Made by a program: the position numbers and the translations under genes
Shown here: in pieces, positions 37,011-46,618 of the stretch
Position numbering within the stretch: the first letter of the stretch is position 1
Layout: the number at the start of each line of letters is the position of its first letter
From: Anabaena sphaerica FACHB-251
GTDB taxonomy: Bacteria; Cyanobacteriota; Cyanobacteriia; Cyanobacteriales; Nostocaceae
NCBI RefSeq assembly: GCF_014696825.1
Contig: NZ_JACJQU010000001.1
Span: 186,001 to 250,000, forward strand
Length of the DNA: 64,000 nt
Direction of reading: 5' to 3'
The notes under the pieces: model-generated
What the model was told of the DNA's origin: nothing
The model's database searches: none
Seen by the model: the letters and a program-made list of their open reading frames with translations, nothing else

Positions 37011-37240
37011 AAATAATAGGTGAAGTTTTATTGACTTTAATTATTTTATGTAACTAAAAGTCATAAATAAAGGTTTTTCTGAAAAAGCTACTCCTTTGGA
37101 CTTATTTCCCAAGGGAAGATGAAGCGCAGGCAAGAAGGGATTTGACATCTGTAGCCGGAGGGGTCTCTTCTGGCTTGGGTAGCAATTTCCAGGGTTGGCG
37201 ATCGCTCATTTATAAATTTTTGTAACAAAATTGTAATTCC
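37011..37240. other. Divergent intergenic region before gifA
   Basis: No gene. The segment nearest the methyltransferase is AT-rich; 37100-37205 is more GC-rich and ends in a GGCGATCGCTC HIP1-type site. The NtcA site of gifA follows. Confidence 0.45.
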
Positions 37241-37254
37241 GTAGTGTATGATAC
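37241..37254 (+). promoter_or_regulatory. NtcA-binding site upstream of gifA
   Basis: GTA-GTGTATGA-TAC, a perfect GTA-N8-TAC palindrome, lies 77 bases before the likely gifA start. gif genes are repressed by NtcA under nitrogen limitation; a TATGAT -10-like sequence overlaps the site, consistent with promoter occlusion. Confidence 0.8.
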
Positions 37255-37331
37255 AGAATTATGGCTATTATGAATATGTGAAGCAAAAAAGTTAATCAAC
37301 TATTACTAAAAAACTAGAGAGGATGGTAAGT

Positions 37332-37532
37332 ATGTCTATTCAAGAAAAATCTCGTGCGTTAATGGTACGTCAACATCAGCAAGTTAAGAACCGTCAACAA
37401 TCAATGCTGATGCGTGCTACACAGGAATTAGGTCTTCCCCAAGAACTATGCCACTACTGGAACCCCATTCAAGGGAAGATAGATCCTACTACACAAACGC
37501 TTTATAGCAGCAGTCATGCTTCCATGAGCTAA
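37332..37532 (+). CDS. gifA: Glutamine synthetase inactivating factor IF7
   Basis: A small basic protein that binds and inhibits type I glutamine synthetase when ammonium is plentiful. From the ATG at 37332 it has 66 residues; AGAGAGG lies nine bases upstream, whereas the ATG at 37323 is too close to it. The family pattern is clear: ALMVRQHQQVKNRQQSMLMR near residues 9-28, rich in the Arg residues that contact GS. The C-terminal half carries WNPIQGKIDP. It is convergent with glnA, its target, as in Nostoc PCC 7120. Confidence 0.9.
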   Translation: MSIQEKSRALMVRQHQQVKNRQQSMLMRATQELGLPQELCHYWNPIQGKIDPTTQTLYSSSHASMS

Positions 37533-37623
37533 GAGTCCAGATGGATAGATTCTGAAGGAATATCTGAATAATAGTAAATATCCCAACTTGTTCTAATTCT
37601 ATTTTTTAGCCAAATTGAAAACT

Positions 37624-37649
37624 AAAAAAAGCCACCCCAAAGGGTGGCT
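37624..37649 (-). terminator. Rho-independent terminator of glnA
   Basis: On the minus strand AGCCACCC-TTTG-GGGTGGCT is followed by seven T. It starts about 100 bases past the glnA stop and would also face gifA transcripts coming from the other side. Confidence 0.85.
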
Positions 37650-37749
37650 AAAAATTGACTTAATTGGAATATTAAGTATTAAGGGGTACAACAAGGTTGT
37701 ACTCCTTTTGCGTTTGATATCCAGACGAAAACCCCTATACTGCTTGCAA

Positions 37750-39165
37750 TTAGCAATCGTAATAGAGGAAAAATTCGTAAGGATGGGGACGCAACTGCAT
37801 CTGCTTAACTTCGTTAGCCAGTTTGTAGTCAATCCAGTTTTGAATGAAATCTTCTGAGAATACGCCAGTTTCGGTTAAGAAAGCATGGTCATTTTCCAGT
37901 GCTTCTAAAGCCAATTCCAAAGAACCTGGAGTAGAAGGAATCTTAGCTAGTTCCTCTGGAGAAAGTTCATAGATATTCTTATCTAAAGGTTCACCAGGAT
38001 GGATTTTGTTCTTGATACCATCAATACCAGCGCAAAGCATAGCAGCAAACGCTAAGTAGGGGTTAGAAGTCGCATCTGGACAACGGAACTCTAACCGCTT
38101 GGCTTTGGGGTTATTACCAGACAGAGGAATCCGCACAGAAGCAGAACGGTTCCCTTGGGAGTAAGCCAAGTTTACTGGTGCTTCATAACCAGGTACTAAA
38201 CGCTTGTAAGAGTTTGTAGTGGGGTTGGTGATTGCTAACAATGCTGGAGCGTGTTTGAGAATACCACCAATGTAGTATAGTCCCATTTCACTCATACCAG
38301 CGTACTTGTCACCAGCAAATAAAGGCTGACCGCCTTTCCAAATAGATTGGTGACAGTGCATACCGGAACCGTTATCACCAAAAATTGGTTTTGGCATGAA
38401 AGTAACGGTTTTGCCGTACTTTCTAGCAACGTTTTTGATGACGTATTTGTAGGTCATTAGCCAGTCTGCTGCTTCGATGAGTTTACCAAAGCGGAAACCG
38501 AGTTCGCATTGACCACCAGTAGCAACTTCGTGGTGTTGCTTTTCAATAGGTACGCCACAGTCTTTCATAGTTAGCAGCATTTCTGTCCGCATATCTTGAA
38601 AGCTATCCGTTGGTGGAACTGGGAAGTAACCTTCTTTGAAGCGGGTTTTGTAGCCCAGGTTGGGGCCTTCCTCTCTACCAGTATTCCAACGACCTTCTAC
38701 AGAATCTACGTAGTAGTAACCTGAGTTGGCGGTTTGGTCGTAGCGAACATCATCAAAGATGAAGAATTCAGCTTCTGGACCAAAGAAAGCTGTGTCACCA
38801 AGTCCTGTAGAAGCAAGGTAGTCTATTGCTTTTTGAGCAATTACACGGGGGCAACGGTTATACCATTCGCCTGTGCGTGGTTCTTTAATGCTACAAATAA
38901 TACTTAGAGTTGGCTCTTTCATGAAGGGGTCGATCCAAGCTGTGTTTGGATCTAACACCATTGTCATGTCTGATTCTTCGATGCCTTTCCAACCCCGAAT
39001 GCTGGAACCGTCGAAAGGAACACCATCAGTGAATGAACTTTCATCGATTTGGTCCTGGTACATGGTCAAATGTTGCCAAGTCCCTGGTGTATCAATGAAT
39101 TTCAGATCAATCATCTGAATGTTTTTGTCTTGAATCATTTTCAAGACTTCTTTTGGGGTTGTCAT
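37750..39165 (-). CDS. glnA: Glutamine synthetase, type I
   Basis: A 471-residue enzyme that condenses ammonia with glutamate, the entry point of nitrogen in cyanobacteria and in heterocysts. Signatures include [17 protein letters not shown] near 50-66, [19 protein letters not shown] near 258-276 (ATP site), and the late [20 protein letters not shown] block near 355-374. The usual adenylylation-site region is replaced by [10 protein letters not shown] near 398-407, in line with control by IF proteins rather than adenylylation. NtcA-type promoter upstream, terminator downstream, gifA convergent. Confidence 0.98.
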   Translation of the reverse strand: MTTPKEVLKMIQDKNIQMIDLKFIDTPGTWQHLTMYQDQIDESSFTDGVPFDGSSIRGWKGIEESDMTMVLDPNTAWIDPFMKEPTLSIICSIKEPRTGEWYNRCPRVIAQKAIDYLASTGLGDTAFFGPEAEFFIFDDVRYDQTANSGYYYVDSVEGRWNTGREEGPNLGYKTRFKEGYFPVPPTDSFQDMRTEMLLTMKDCGVPIEKQHHEVATGGQCELGFRFGKLIEAADWLMTYKYVIKNVARKYGKTVTFMPKPIFGDNGSGMHCHQSIWKGGQPLFAGDKYAGMSEMGLYYIGGILKHAPALLAITNPTTNSYKRLVPGYEAPVNLAYSQGNRSASVRIPLSGNNPKAKRLEFRCPDATSNPYLAFAAMLCAGIDGIKNKIHPGEPLDKNIYELSPEELAKIPSTPGSLELALEALENDHAFLTETGVFSEDFIQNWIDYKLANEVKQMQLRPHPYEFFLYYDC

Positions 39166-39266
39166 TGTTACTCCTTATGTACCCATTTTCCTAAAATAAA
39201 ACCAGACTTTGCCACAATATCCTCACTCTGCGGCGCTAACCCAAGTTGTGACACACCACCAGGAAT

Positions 39267-39309
39267 ATCGTAAATAGTTGACTTGAGGCAAGTTTGTGGT
39301 TTTTGTTAC
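39267..39309 (-). promoter_or_regulatory. NtcA-activated promoter of glnA
   Basis: On the minus strand GTA-ACAAAAAC-CAC (39296-39309, one change from GTA-N8-TAC) is followed after 23 bases by TACGAT, fitting the TAN3T -10 box of NtcA-activated promoters. It lies about 100 bases upstream of the glnA start. Confidence 0.75.
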
Positions 39310-39531
39310 AGATCGTCTGGATTACAGGTTATATTAACCTTTCTTTCTTAATCTGCACAAAACAAGAAACTTCATCTTAACGGGGTCAACTTTGGCATAG
39401 AATCCTTAAGTAGTGGTATGGATGGTTTTGTGCCGTATCTATTTTATGTGAATGGCACAAAATTCTACTGGTGCATGAGTGCAACCAAATTAATATCAAA
39501 TCATAGATAGTAACGATTGGGAGAAACCGGA

Positions 39532-40041
39532 ATGCGCGATGCAGTTACAACTTTAATTAAGAATTATGACGTAGCCGGAAAATATTTTGACCGGAATGCG
39601 ATTGATAGCCTCAAGTCTTACTTTGAAACTGGTACGGCAAGAGTGCAAGCGGCAGCTGCAATTAATTCTAATGCGGCAGCTATTGTTAAGCAAGCTGGTT
39701 CTAAGTTGTTTGAAGAACTACCAGAATTGATTCGTCCTGGTGGCAATGCTTATACAACTCGTCGTTATGCAGCTTGTTTGCGTGATATGGACTATTATCT
39801 ACGCTATGCTACTTATGCGCTGGTTGCAGCCAATATGAATGTGTTGGATGAGCGTGTATTGCAAGGCTTACGGGAAACTTACAATTCTTTGGGAGTACCT
39901 ATTAGCCCTACTGTGCGCGGTATCCAGATTATGAAGGATATTGCTAGGGAACAAGCAGCGGCTGCGGGGATTACTAATACTGCTTTTGTGGATGAGCCTT
40001 TTGATTATATGACTCGTGAATTGAGCGAACAGGATGTTTAA
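39532..40041 (+). CDS. apcF: Allophycocyanin beta-18 subunit
   Basis: A 169-residue phycobiliprotein of the phycobilisome core. The true start is the ATG at 39532 (MRDAVTTLIKNYD), with GGGAG upstream. The chromophore-binding Cys is in RRYAACLRDMDYYLRYATYAL near residue 81, and the preceding PGGNAYTTRRY holds the usually methylated Asn. It is closer to ApcF than to ApcB by its N-terminus and the ...DEPFDYMTRELSEQDV end. ApcF replaces one beta subunit in the core trimer containing the linker ApcE. Divergent from glnA. Confidence 0.92.
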   Translation: MRDAVTTLIKNYDVAGKYFDRNAIDSLKSYFETGTARVQAAAAINSNAAAIVKQAGSKLFEELPELIRPGGNAYTTRRYAACLRDMDYYLRYATYALVAANMNVLDERVLQGLRETYNSLGVPISPTVRGIQIMKDIAREQAAAAGITNTAFVDEPFDYMTRELSEQDV

Positions 40042-40117
40042 CTAGATTTGTTGGCGAAGCGATTATAAATCGCGTCTACACAAACAAAGTCCTCATTGAG
40101 TGGGACTAATTTATGAG

Positions 40118-40156
40118 CGCACTTTGGCTGTTTGGGCAAGGTGCGTTTACTTTTTC
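40118..40156 (+). terminator. Rho-independent terminator of apcF
   Basis: CGCACTTTG at 40118-40126 pairs with CAAGGTGCG at 40137-40145, followed by TTTACTTTTT. It lies 77 bases after the apcF stop. Confidence 0.65.
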
Positions 40157-40182
40157 TAATCCCAAATATAGCAGAAGGCAAG

Positions 40183-40268
40183 AGGCAATCTTGCTCTCAT
40201 GCAAGAGTAAAACCCTTGTTATTCTTTGGTTTCAAGGACTAATCATGTCCTAATTATCCTGGCTACAG
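40183..40268. repeat. Dispersed repeat, inverted relative to 4255-4330
   Basis: About 75 bases matching the reverse complement of the repeat at 4255-4330 (shared GTAAAACCCTTGTTATTCTT and GACTAATCATGTCCTAATTA in this orientation). No ORF or obvious terminal repeats. Confidence 0.8.
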
Positions 40269-40322
40269 CTATATGAGTTCAGCTGAAGATGTGTTCTCCA
40301 TTTACTTGCTCCCGTGGTGTAA

Positions 40323-41219
40323 TTATCCGAACTTAATATTATTTGGGAAAGTAACATTCTTTAAAATATTCATGGGTCCTATATTTTTAAGTAGTTGCAA
40401 TTGTTCAGTATTCCGCACCAGCAAAGCACCAGCAAACCCCAAAGAATTGATAGAAATTGACTCAAATTCTTCATGAGAACGGGGTACAATCAACATCCAA
40501 TCTCGCGTAGCTAAAAGATTATAAGCCCTAGATTGTTTATGATTATCAACAGCCCCAATACCAACTGCCTCCAGTAAAGCATGATATTTTTCTAAAGTTA
40601 CTATGGTGCTTTCTTCCATTTGAAGAGTTGTGAAAGCGTGTAAAAAAGGAAGTTCGGGTATAGATGCGATCGCATCTGAAAAATTTACATCTTTTATTAA
40701 TGGTGTAATAGGAATCTCTTGACCAGAAAGAGGGACAATTTGTAAATGTTTATGTCGCTGACTCGCACCGGCAAGTTTACCGCCATTGTAAAATACTAAA
40801 CCATCAAAATCAGCTAAAATTGCCCACATTGCGGCCAAATCTTCTAAAGTAAGTAAGCTTTCTTGTTCTTCAAAAGCGCGGGTAATAATTAGTAGATGAT
40901 AATCTACAACATTGAATTTATTTAAAATGCACAGATGAGTATCAGAAATATCGGCAACAAATAAATCTTCTTCATAAGGCAAAAAAGGATTAAACTCTTT
41001 ACCAGTTGCGGCAGTTTGTTTTTCTTGTTTTTCCTTAGCTGCTTTCTTACGGTTTAAGTTAGATAAGATCCGCACCAAGAATTTAACCCCATCCTGTTCG
41101 ACAAATTCAAATTCCGTCGGGATAGATTTTAGCGCCCCGCATTCTAAAGCGTGTTCAGTCGTTTGTTTGACTTTGGTCCATAATGTTCCTGGTTCGAGTA
41201 ATATTTTCTCCTGTTTCAT
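40323..41219 (-). CDS. Ap4A phosphorylase-like nucleotidyltransferase (HIT superfamily)
   Basis: A 298-residue protein from the ATG at 41219 (MKQEKILLEPGTL); an upstream ATG at 41264 would add 15 residues that do not look conserved. The catalytic motif RHKHLQIVPL (HxHxQ with a following Val) lies near residue 155, and FNPFLPYEEDLFVADIS and HLCILNKFNVVDYHLLIITR near 80-120 match ATP adenylyltransferase / diadenosine tetraphosphate phosphorylase. Such enzymes split Ap4A into ATP or ADP plus nucleotide. Cytoplasmic; single gene. Confidence 0.88.
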   Translation of the reverse strand: MKQEKILLEPGTLWTKVKQTTEHALECGALKSIPTEFEFVEQDGVKFLVRILSNLNRKKAAKEKQEKQTAATGKEFNPFLPYEEDLFVADISDTHLCILNKFNVVDYHLLIITRAFEEQESLLTLEDLAAMWAILADFDGLVFYNGGKLAGASQRHKHLQIVPLSGQEIPITPLIKDVNFSDAIASIPELPFLHAFTTLQMEESTIVTLEKYHALLEAVGIGAVDNHKQSRAYNLLATRDWMLIVPRSHEEFESISINSLGFAGALLVRNTEQLQLLKNIGPMNILKNVTFPNNIKFG

Positions 41220-41280
41220 CTGTGTTGATCGTGGCGGTGCTAAAATATTATATAGTAATCTCAATCATTAAATAACAAGC

Positions 41281-41307
41281 TCCCCGACTTCTCTAAGAAG
41301 TCGGGGA
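41281..41307. terminator. Strong GC-rich hairpin (dispersed type)
   Basis: TCCCCGACTTCT pairs with AGAAGTCGGGGA around a short loop. It lies upstream of the Ap4A phosphorylase-like gene and downstream of the DUF2267 gene (both minus strand). Related CCCCG/CGGGG hairpins occur near 35900 and 52740, so it may be a dispersed repeat acting as a terminator. Confidence 0.5.
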
Positions 41308-41427
41308 TCTGAGGTTAGTACAAACTTAAACTATTTAGCTTATTTATTCGCCACACTCAAAATGTGTTTTGGTAACACTCAATAGGGGTTAATTAACGCT
41401 TAAAATCTCCCCTCTGCGTTTAATGAA

Positions 41428-41892
41428 TTAAGTACGCACTGTTTCCGGCCAAAGTTCTCGCAATGCAGGTGGCATCATGTGAACAACGTCTTCAATTTCT
41501 CCTTGGGAAACTCGTTGAGCCATAATTTTGAAGACAGAACGCACCAAAGTTTCAGGATCAATATCAGCATTAACGTTGCGGAAGTAATCACGGATATGCT
41601 GTAAAAATTCCTCCTTTGTTCTATCTTTGGTCGGTGTTGCACCTGGTCGCCAATTTTCGTAGTAAAATCCACCTAAAAGAATGGGTAATTGCGCCCCTAA
41701 TTGGGCAGCTTCTTCTACAGTCAAGCGTTACCTTTGGTCAGCGTAGCTATCGCGCAGTGCGTGTAATGTAGCTCGCAACCCTTGAAAAACTTGGTGTTTA
41801 TTTTCCCAACCTAATTCTTTTGCTAACTCATTAATCCAAGGAATTGTTTTCTGTACAGTAGCATCAAAGGTATCTAATCCTGTCATTGTCAT
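41428..41892 (-). pseudogene. DUF2267 gene interrupted by an in-frame stop in a short insertion
   Basis: The natural ATG at 41892 opens MTMTGLDTFDATVQKTIPWI and runs 54 codons to ...ATLHALRDSYADQR, then TAA (41728-41730). The same frame continues as RLTVEEAAQLGAQLPILLGGFYYENWRP to the end. DUF2267 proteins normally read LHALRDRLxVEEAxQLGAQLP, so about 21 bases (SYADQR-stop) appear inserted within the conserved motif. The downstream part could be started from the TTG at 41724 (98 residues). Either two fragments are made or the gene is dead. Confidence 0.8.
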
Positions 41893-42296
41893 AATTATTT
41901 CTCCTGTCTTTGTGCTGCAATTGCTTGATAATTTATCTCAAAAAAACCGTTTACTAAGTTAAGTCAACATAAGCAAACATAAAACTATGAGGAGCATAGA
42001 TACCCGACTTTTTTGATAATTAGAGTATCCAATTCTTACGTTGTTTAGGTTGAGTTACTGATTCAACTTAACTATAAAAAACTGAAAATTTTCTAACTTC
42101 TAACTAATGGAACATAATGTTTTATTTACTCCTCTATCTACTAGGAGATTAAGAAGATTTTTTAAATTATTTTTAAGTTCAAAACCAGCCAAGTTTTGAA
42201 CTCTCTGTAATATAAAATACTCCGTTGTCCGACTAAATACCCAGCACTACTGATGTAGTTTAAGTTAAACTAATGGCAGTGTGTGAGGATAAAAAT
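41893..42296. other. Divergent intergenic region, no gene seen
   Basis: About 400 AT-rich bases between the divergent DUF2267 and CapA genes. No ORF or repeat was recognised. GAGGA at 42285-42289 is the ribosome-binding site that favours the CapA start at 42297. Confidence 0.5.
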
Positions 42297-43451
42297 ATGA
42301 CAAATCGCAACCAAATAGAAATAGTTGCATTGAGTTTTCTGAGTGTGTGCTTTTGTCTGGGTATGAGTTTAGGAGTAACTATTAGATTTGGCAGAATACA
42401 GGAATCAAATGCAACTGCGACAGAGATTCCCCCATTTTCGCCCGATTCTATACCCAGCTTGGGAGATGAAGAACAAACAATCACTATTAAAGCTGTTGGG
42501 GATATTATTCCTGGTACTAATTTTCCTGACCATAGATTGCCAGGGAATCCTAATCAATTACTACCCCAGTCAGTTAGATCTTACTTACAAGAAGCAGATA
42601 TTTTATTTGGTAATTTTGAAAGTAGCTTAACTAACCATCCCTACAGTGCAAAAGATATCAGTCGCGGACAAACTTTTGCTTTTCGTTCTCCTCCAGCTTA
42701 TGCCCAATTATTTGCCGAAGCAGGTTTTGATGTCTTGAACATAGCCAACAACCACACAATGGATTTTGGTATAGTTGGATTTAAAGATACTGTCAAAAAT
42801 TTAGAAGCTGCGGGTATTAAAACATTAGGTCATAAAAATCAAATTCTCTATTTAGAAGCTAATCAAATTCCTATTGCTATGATTGGCTTTACAACTTATG
42901 ACTTATATAATTCTGTTCATAACTTAGAAGCTGCTCAAGCCCTAGTAAAAGAAGCTAAAAACAACGCCAAAATCGTGATCGTGTCGATGCAAGTAGGAGC
43001 AGAAGGAACCAGTGCTTTACACGTCAAAGATAAAACAGAATATTTCTATGGTGAAAACCGGGGTAACTCCTTAAAATTTGCCCGGATAATGATTGATACA
43101 GGGGCAGATTTGATTTTAGGACATGGACCTCATGTTCCGAGAGCGATGGAGGTTTACAAAGGTAAAATCATTGCTTATTCATTAGGTAATTTTTTAGGAT
43201 ACCGAACTTTAGCAACTAATGCCCAAACAGCTTACTCAATGATTTTAGAAGTCAAAATCAACTCAGAAGGTAAGTTAGTATCTAGTAAAATTATCCCCGT
43301 GCATTTAAATCGGCAAGGCATCCCACAAATCGATCAATATTTTCGCACTGTGGGATTACTGCGTTATTTAAATAATCATGATTTTCCTGATAGTAACCTG
43401 GCAATTAATAACAAGGGAGAAATTGTTGTTTTAAATCAAGAAACAGATTGA
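42297..43451 (+). CDS. CapA family protein (PGA_cap metallophosphoesterase-like)
   Basis: A 384-residue protein from the ATG at 42297, which has GAGGA seven bases upstream (the ATG at 42273 would add eight). One N-terminal hydrophobic segment (about 9-30) anchors or exports it. The CapA domain is clear: AVGDIIPGTNFPD near 65, GNFESSLT near 105, NIANNHTMDFG near 152, and LGHGPHVPRAMEVYKGKIIAYSLGNF near 280-305. In Bacillus, CapA takes part in poly-gamma-glutamate export; in cyanobacteria the role is not known. Tail-to-tail with a kinase gene, with a single base between stops. Confidence 0.88.
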   Translation: MTNRNQIEIVALSFLSVCFCLGMSLGVTIRFGRIQESNATATEIPPFSPDSIPSLGDEEQTITIKAVGDIIPGTNFPDHRLPGNPNQLLPQSVRSYLQEADILFGNFESSLTNHPYSAKDISRGQTFAFRSPPAYAQLFAEAGFDVLNIANNHTMDFGIVGFKDTVKNLEAAGIKTLGHKNQILYLEANQIPIAMIGFTTYDLYNSVHNLEAAQALVKEAKNNAKIVIVSMQVGAEGTSALHVKDKTEYFYGENRGNSLKFARIMIDTGADLILGHGPHVPRAMEVYKGKIIAYSLGNFLGYRTLATNAQTAYSMILEVKINSEGKLVSSKIIPVHLNRQGIPQIDQYFRTVGLLRYLNNHDFPDSNLAINNKGEIVVLNQETD

Positions 43452-43452
43452 G

Positions 43453-45105
43453 CTAATTACTTTCATTTTCTGATTTTTCCAAAGACTTCTCTTCTTTTTG
43501 AGATTGACTTTCAGCAGGTGCATTTGACTTTGTTTCTTGTGTTGGTACAACCACAGCCGAAGAATCTGTACTCTGAGATTGCTTCGGTGGTGTTGCGGGT
43601 ATAACCACAGAATTTTTAGGTTGTGGTGGTGCTGCTGGTATAACTACAGGTGCTTCTGATTTTTCAGGTTGGGGTAAGCCGTTCTTCTCAACAACAGGAG
43701 GTGAGATATTTTCTGGGGATGGGGTAGGTTGAGGAGTTGATTTAGCTTCCTGTAGCTTCTCAACTAATGATGGTGTGGGAGTAAGCACAGGCGTAGATGT
43801 GGTTCGCTTATTTTTGCGTTGTGGGAGTTCTGAAGAGTTATCTGGAGGTGAATCTTGTTCAGAAACGCGATCGCTAGTAGGAGTTGGTTCTGGGGAAAAA
43901 CGACGTTTGCGCTTACGTCTTTCTGAAGTAGAAAATGATGCAGATTTAGGGGAAGAGTAGGTTGAATTTTCTTGACTTTGAGGTGATGGTGTAGTTTCAA
44001 CTACAGGTTGTGGTGTAGTAGGTTCTTCAACAAGTGGCTTGGGGGCTAACTGTGACTGAGATTTCGGCAATATTCTCGTGACGCTAAACCCTGCTGTTAC
44101 AGCAACAAAAGCTACACCTATGCTAATAAATGCCTTCGATGAGCCGATTTTCTTTGATAGTGCTGTAACTTTTCCTACTGATGATGGTATGGTAGCAGGA
44201 ATCGAAACAGGTTGTTTTTGCCGATTTTCTGACTCTAAGACTGATAAATCTATCGTCGGTGCTGGTTGAGTGGGTAATTGCGGTGTCATATCGAAACCAC
44301 TTCCCGGTAATAATTGCAGCCATTCTGCTACTGTAGGTGGACGAAACCGAGACTCCACAGCCATACCACGCATGACTGCTTGATTAATAGCTGCACTGAG
44401 ATGGGGTTGCAGTTCACGGGGAGATGGCATTGGTTCTCTATCCCTTAACAACGCCGGTATGGGAACTTGTCCTGTTAACAGTGCATACAAAGTTGCAGCT
44501 AAACCATAAACATCGGTAGCTGTGGTGCGCGGTGCTTGGGTTAAATACTGTTCAATAGGTGCATAACCCTCACTCACTAACCCTGTGTGAGTTTGTCTAA
44601 CACCGCTGTTAAATTCTCTAGCTATGCCAAAATCAATCAGCACTACTTCCTGAGTTCCTTGGCGGAGGATAATATTATCAGGTTTAATATCTCGGTGCAG
44701 CAAACCGTTGTTATGTACTACCTGCAATGCTGCCCCAATTTGGCGGATATAATGTATTGCTGTCTCTTCTGATAAAGGTATTCCTGGTAACACAAAGGCT
44801 TGGCCTAAAGTTTCCCCTGGAATATATTCCATCACCATGTAAGGTAGACTATTTTCTACAAAAAAGTCACTAACTCGGACAATGTTGGGATGGACACAAG
44901 CAGCTAATCTTCTGGCTTCATCTTGAAATTGACGCTCGAATTTAGGAAAATCAGAATGTTGTCTTAGCCGTTCATTGATAGTTTTCATCACTACTTCTTG
45001 ACCCAAGTAATGATGCGTAGCTTTGAAGGTAATACCAAATCCACCTCTCCCTATTTCTTGGATAATGGTATATTTTCCACTCTGCAAAATTGTACCTGTT
45101 AACAT
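43453..45105 (-). CDS. Ser/Thr protein kinase with Pro/Ser-rich outer tail
   Basis: A 550-residue Hanks-type kinase. Glycine loop [12 protein letters not shown] near 18-29, Lys in VVMKTI near 40, catalytic HRDIKPDNI near 140-148, DFG near 160, and GYAPIEQY near 187 typical of the cyanobacterial branch. A transmembrane helix lies at about 323-345. The remaining 200 residues are low complexity (Pro, Ser, Thr, Gln, Glu) with a basic patch ERRKRKRRF near 397. The tail probably extends into the periplasm or cell wall. Confidence 0.88.
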   Translation of the reverse strand: MLTGTILQSGKYTIIQEIGRGGFGITFKATHHYLGQEVVMKTINERLRQHSDFPKFERQFQDEARRLAACVHPNIVRVSDFFVENSLPYMVMEYIPGETLGQAFVLPGIPLSEETAIHYIRQIGAALQVVHNNGLLHRDIKPDNIILRQGTQEVVLIDFGIAREFNSGVRQTHTGLVSEGYAPIEQYLTQAPRTTATDVYGLAATLYALLTGQVPIPALLRDREPMPSPRELQPHLSAAINQAVMRGMAVESRFRPPTVAEWLQLLPGSGFDMTPQLPTQPAPTIDLSVLESENRQKQPVSIPATIPSSVGKVTALSKKIGSSKAFISIGVAFVAVTAGFSVTRILPKSQSQLAPKPLVEEPTTPQPVVETTPSPQSQENSTYSSPKSASFSTSERRKRKRRFSPEPTPTSDRVSEQDSPPDNSSELPQRKNKRTTSTPVLTPTPSLVEKLQEAKSTPQPTPSPENISPPVVEKNGLPQPEKSEAPVVIPAAPPQPKNSVVIPATPPKQSQSTDSSAVVVPTQETKSNAPAESQSQKEEKSLEKSENESN

Positions 45106-45488
45106 AGGGATTCTTGAGTCCTAATTGAGCAGCTGACACTCCCATCAATGGTTTTGTCTTTATCAGTCTAGAACTTTTTTGTGGTTTGGGGTTGAGGAGT
45201 TATTTGGTGGATAGTAGAGAGGGAGTGTTTGAACAGGATAATACAGAAGTTGAGGAACTGACAAGGAAGTTGAAGCGGATGTGGATACTATACCTGATGA
45301 TGAGGTGGTAGTGAAGCTTCAATTTGAGGAGTTTACTGACCAACGCCTGTATAATATAATGCGAATCAGGTTAACATTTTAAGGGTTGTGCAAAATTTGT
45401 TTTGACCAAAGCGGAGGTTAGAGGTGGCTGATTTGTTGGCGTTTACGGAATTGTTGGCGGCTTAAAATTTATTTAATAGGTGATTAAG
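45106..45488. other. Intergenic region with a possible gene remnant
   Basis: About 380 bases. A plus-strand frame at about 45255-45380 reads DVDTIPDDEVVVKLQFEEFT then DQRLYNIMRIRLTF and stops; it has no start codon and may be a decayed gene end. Another short piece near 45425-45465 reads ADLLAFTELLAA. Neither is recognisable. Confidence 0.3.
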
Positions 45489-46333
45489 ATGAATGAATTA
45501 CAACAGATATTAAATGAACGTCGAGAAAAATTAGTTGAGGATATCATTGTTTTATCTAGGGACAAAATTGATACTTTAGATATAATATTGACCTCTACCC
45601 AATTCTTTCAGTATTCGATTGAGAGAACAGAAGTTAATTTAAGTGAACAGTCCCCAGTTGATAACTATAATATAGATAATTTATCTGCAACAGCTTTTTT
45701 AATACTAGATAAATTTGTAGAATTTAATGATTCTGAATTGCATAGGATTAGTTTTCCAGAGCATAAAAATTTATTTGCGTTTATATATCATCAGTTATTT
45801 ATTAGCATAATAGCTAATTTAGATGATTACTTTTCACAGCTTTTATTATTAATTCTGCAAGCATATCCAGAAAAACTTGGTGAGAAAAAAATATTTCAAG
45901 TTAAATTTAATGATGTAATTACTCTATTGGGAACAGGAAAAGACAAAATTATTATCAGATCAATGGATGAGCAAATAGTTTCTAATGTAAGGACTTTGAT
46001 GCAAAAAAACCTTTTGATTATCTTACCGAACTTCTTAAATATTTAGGAGATTCAAAATTAATTAGATTAGAAAAATTAACTTATTGTGAAATGTGTTTAC
46101 GGCGTAATGCTGGTGTACATTGTGGATGGTCTGGGAATCAAGAATACAACCTTAAAATTCAAGAACTTATCAAAGGTGATGAAGGTAATAACTTAAATTT
46201 CTCATTGAAAGAGAGAGATTTTCTAGGATTTGATTACGAATATTTTATTAATTCTTATAAGACTTCTAAAAAAATCATAACTGAATTAAAGACATATTGC
46301 GAAACAAAATTTACACAACAAGATTCTAATTAA
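45489..46333 (+). pseudogene. HEPN-type protein gene split by a frameshift
   Basis: The ATG at 45489 (MNELQQILNERREKL) opens a helical protein that stops at 46046. The downstream frame, open from about 45981 to 46333, continues naturally as KPFDYLTELLKYLGDSKLIR ... EMCLRRNAGVHCGWSGNQEY. Adding one A in the seven-A run at 46003-46009 would join them into about 280 residues. RNAGVH fits the RNxxxH motif of HEPN domains, many of which are RNases in defence or toxin systems. AT-rich compared with its neighbours. Family assignment rests on the motif and helical character only. Confidence 0.6.
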
Positions 46334-46365
46334 AATCCTGCTGACAGACTCCGAATTGAATTTAG

Positions 46366-46414
46366 CCAGGGAATAAATTCCCTGTCTAATAGCTAAAGTC
46401 GGTTAAAACCGACT
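46366..46414. repeat. REP unit 5' of the RAYT gene
   Basis: CCAGGGAATAAATTCCCTG, then CTAATAGCTAAAGTCGGTT and AAAACCGACT. It combines a GGGAAT palindrome and a GTCGGTT/AACCGAC hairpin, in the opposite orientation to the unit after the gene. Confidence 0.88.
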
Positions 46415-46510
46415 AGTTGGGTTTTTATGTTATTCTTTTTTGATTTTTGGCTAATAATGGCAATTTTGTTTTTTAATTTAATTTAATTCAATTGTTTGGT
46501 AATATAATGT

Positions 46511-46560
46511 GAGTCCGTTTAAACGGACTTGAGCTTTGAGACTCTTAATTTATTCCCTGG
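46511..46560. repeat. Second REP unit 5' of the RAYT gene
   Basis: AGTCCGTTTAAACGGACT, then TGAGCTTTGAGAC and a weaker AATTTATTCCCTGG half. Orientation is the same as the unit after the gene. It resembles the AGTCCG variant at 30520-30536. Confidence 0.85.
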
Positions 46561-46618
46561 CTGAATTATTTGGCTTATTGACAATTAGACATTTATTGTT
46601 ATTCTTTTAAAATTCATT

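Noticed and set aside
37255-37331. Glutamine riboswitch before gifA
   Set aside because: The conserved glnA-motif sequence was not found in the short leader; NtcA control alone explains the region.
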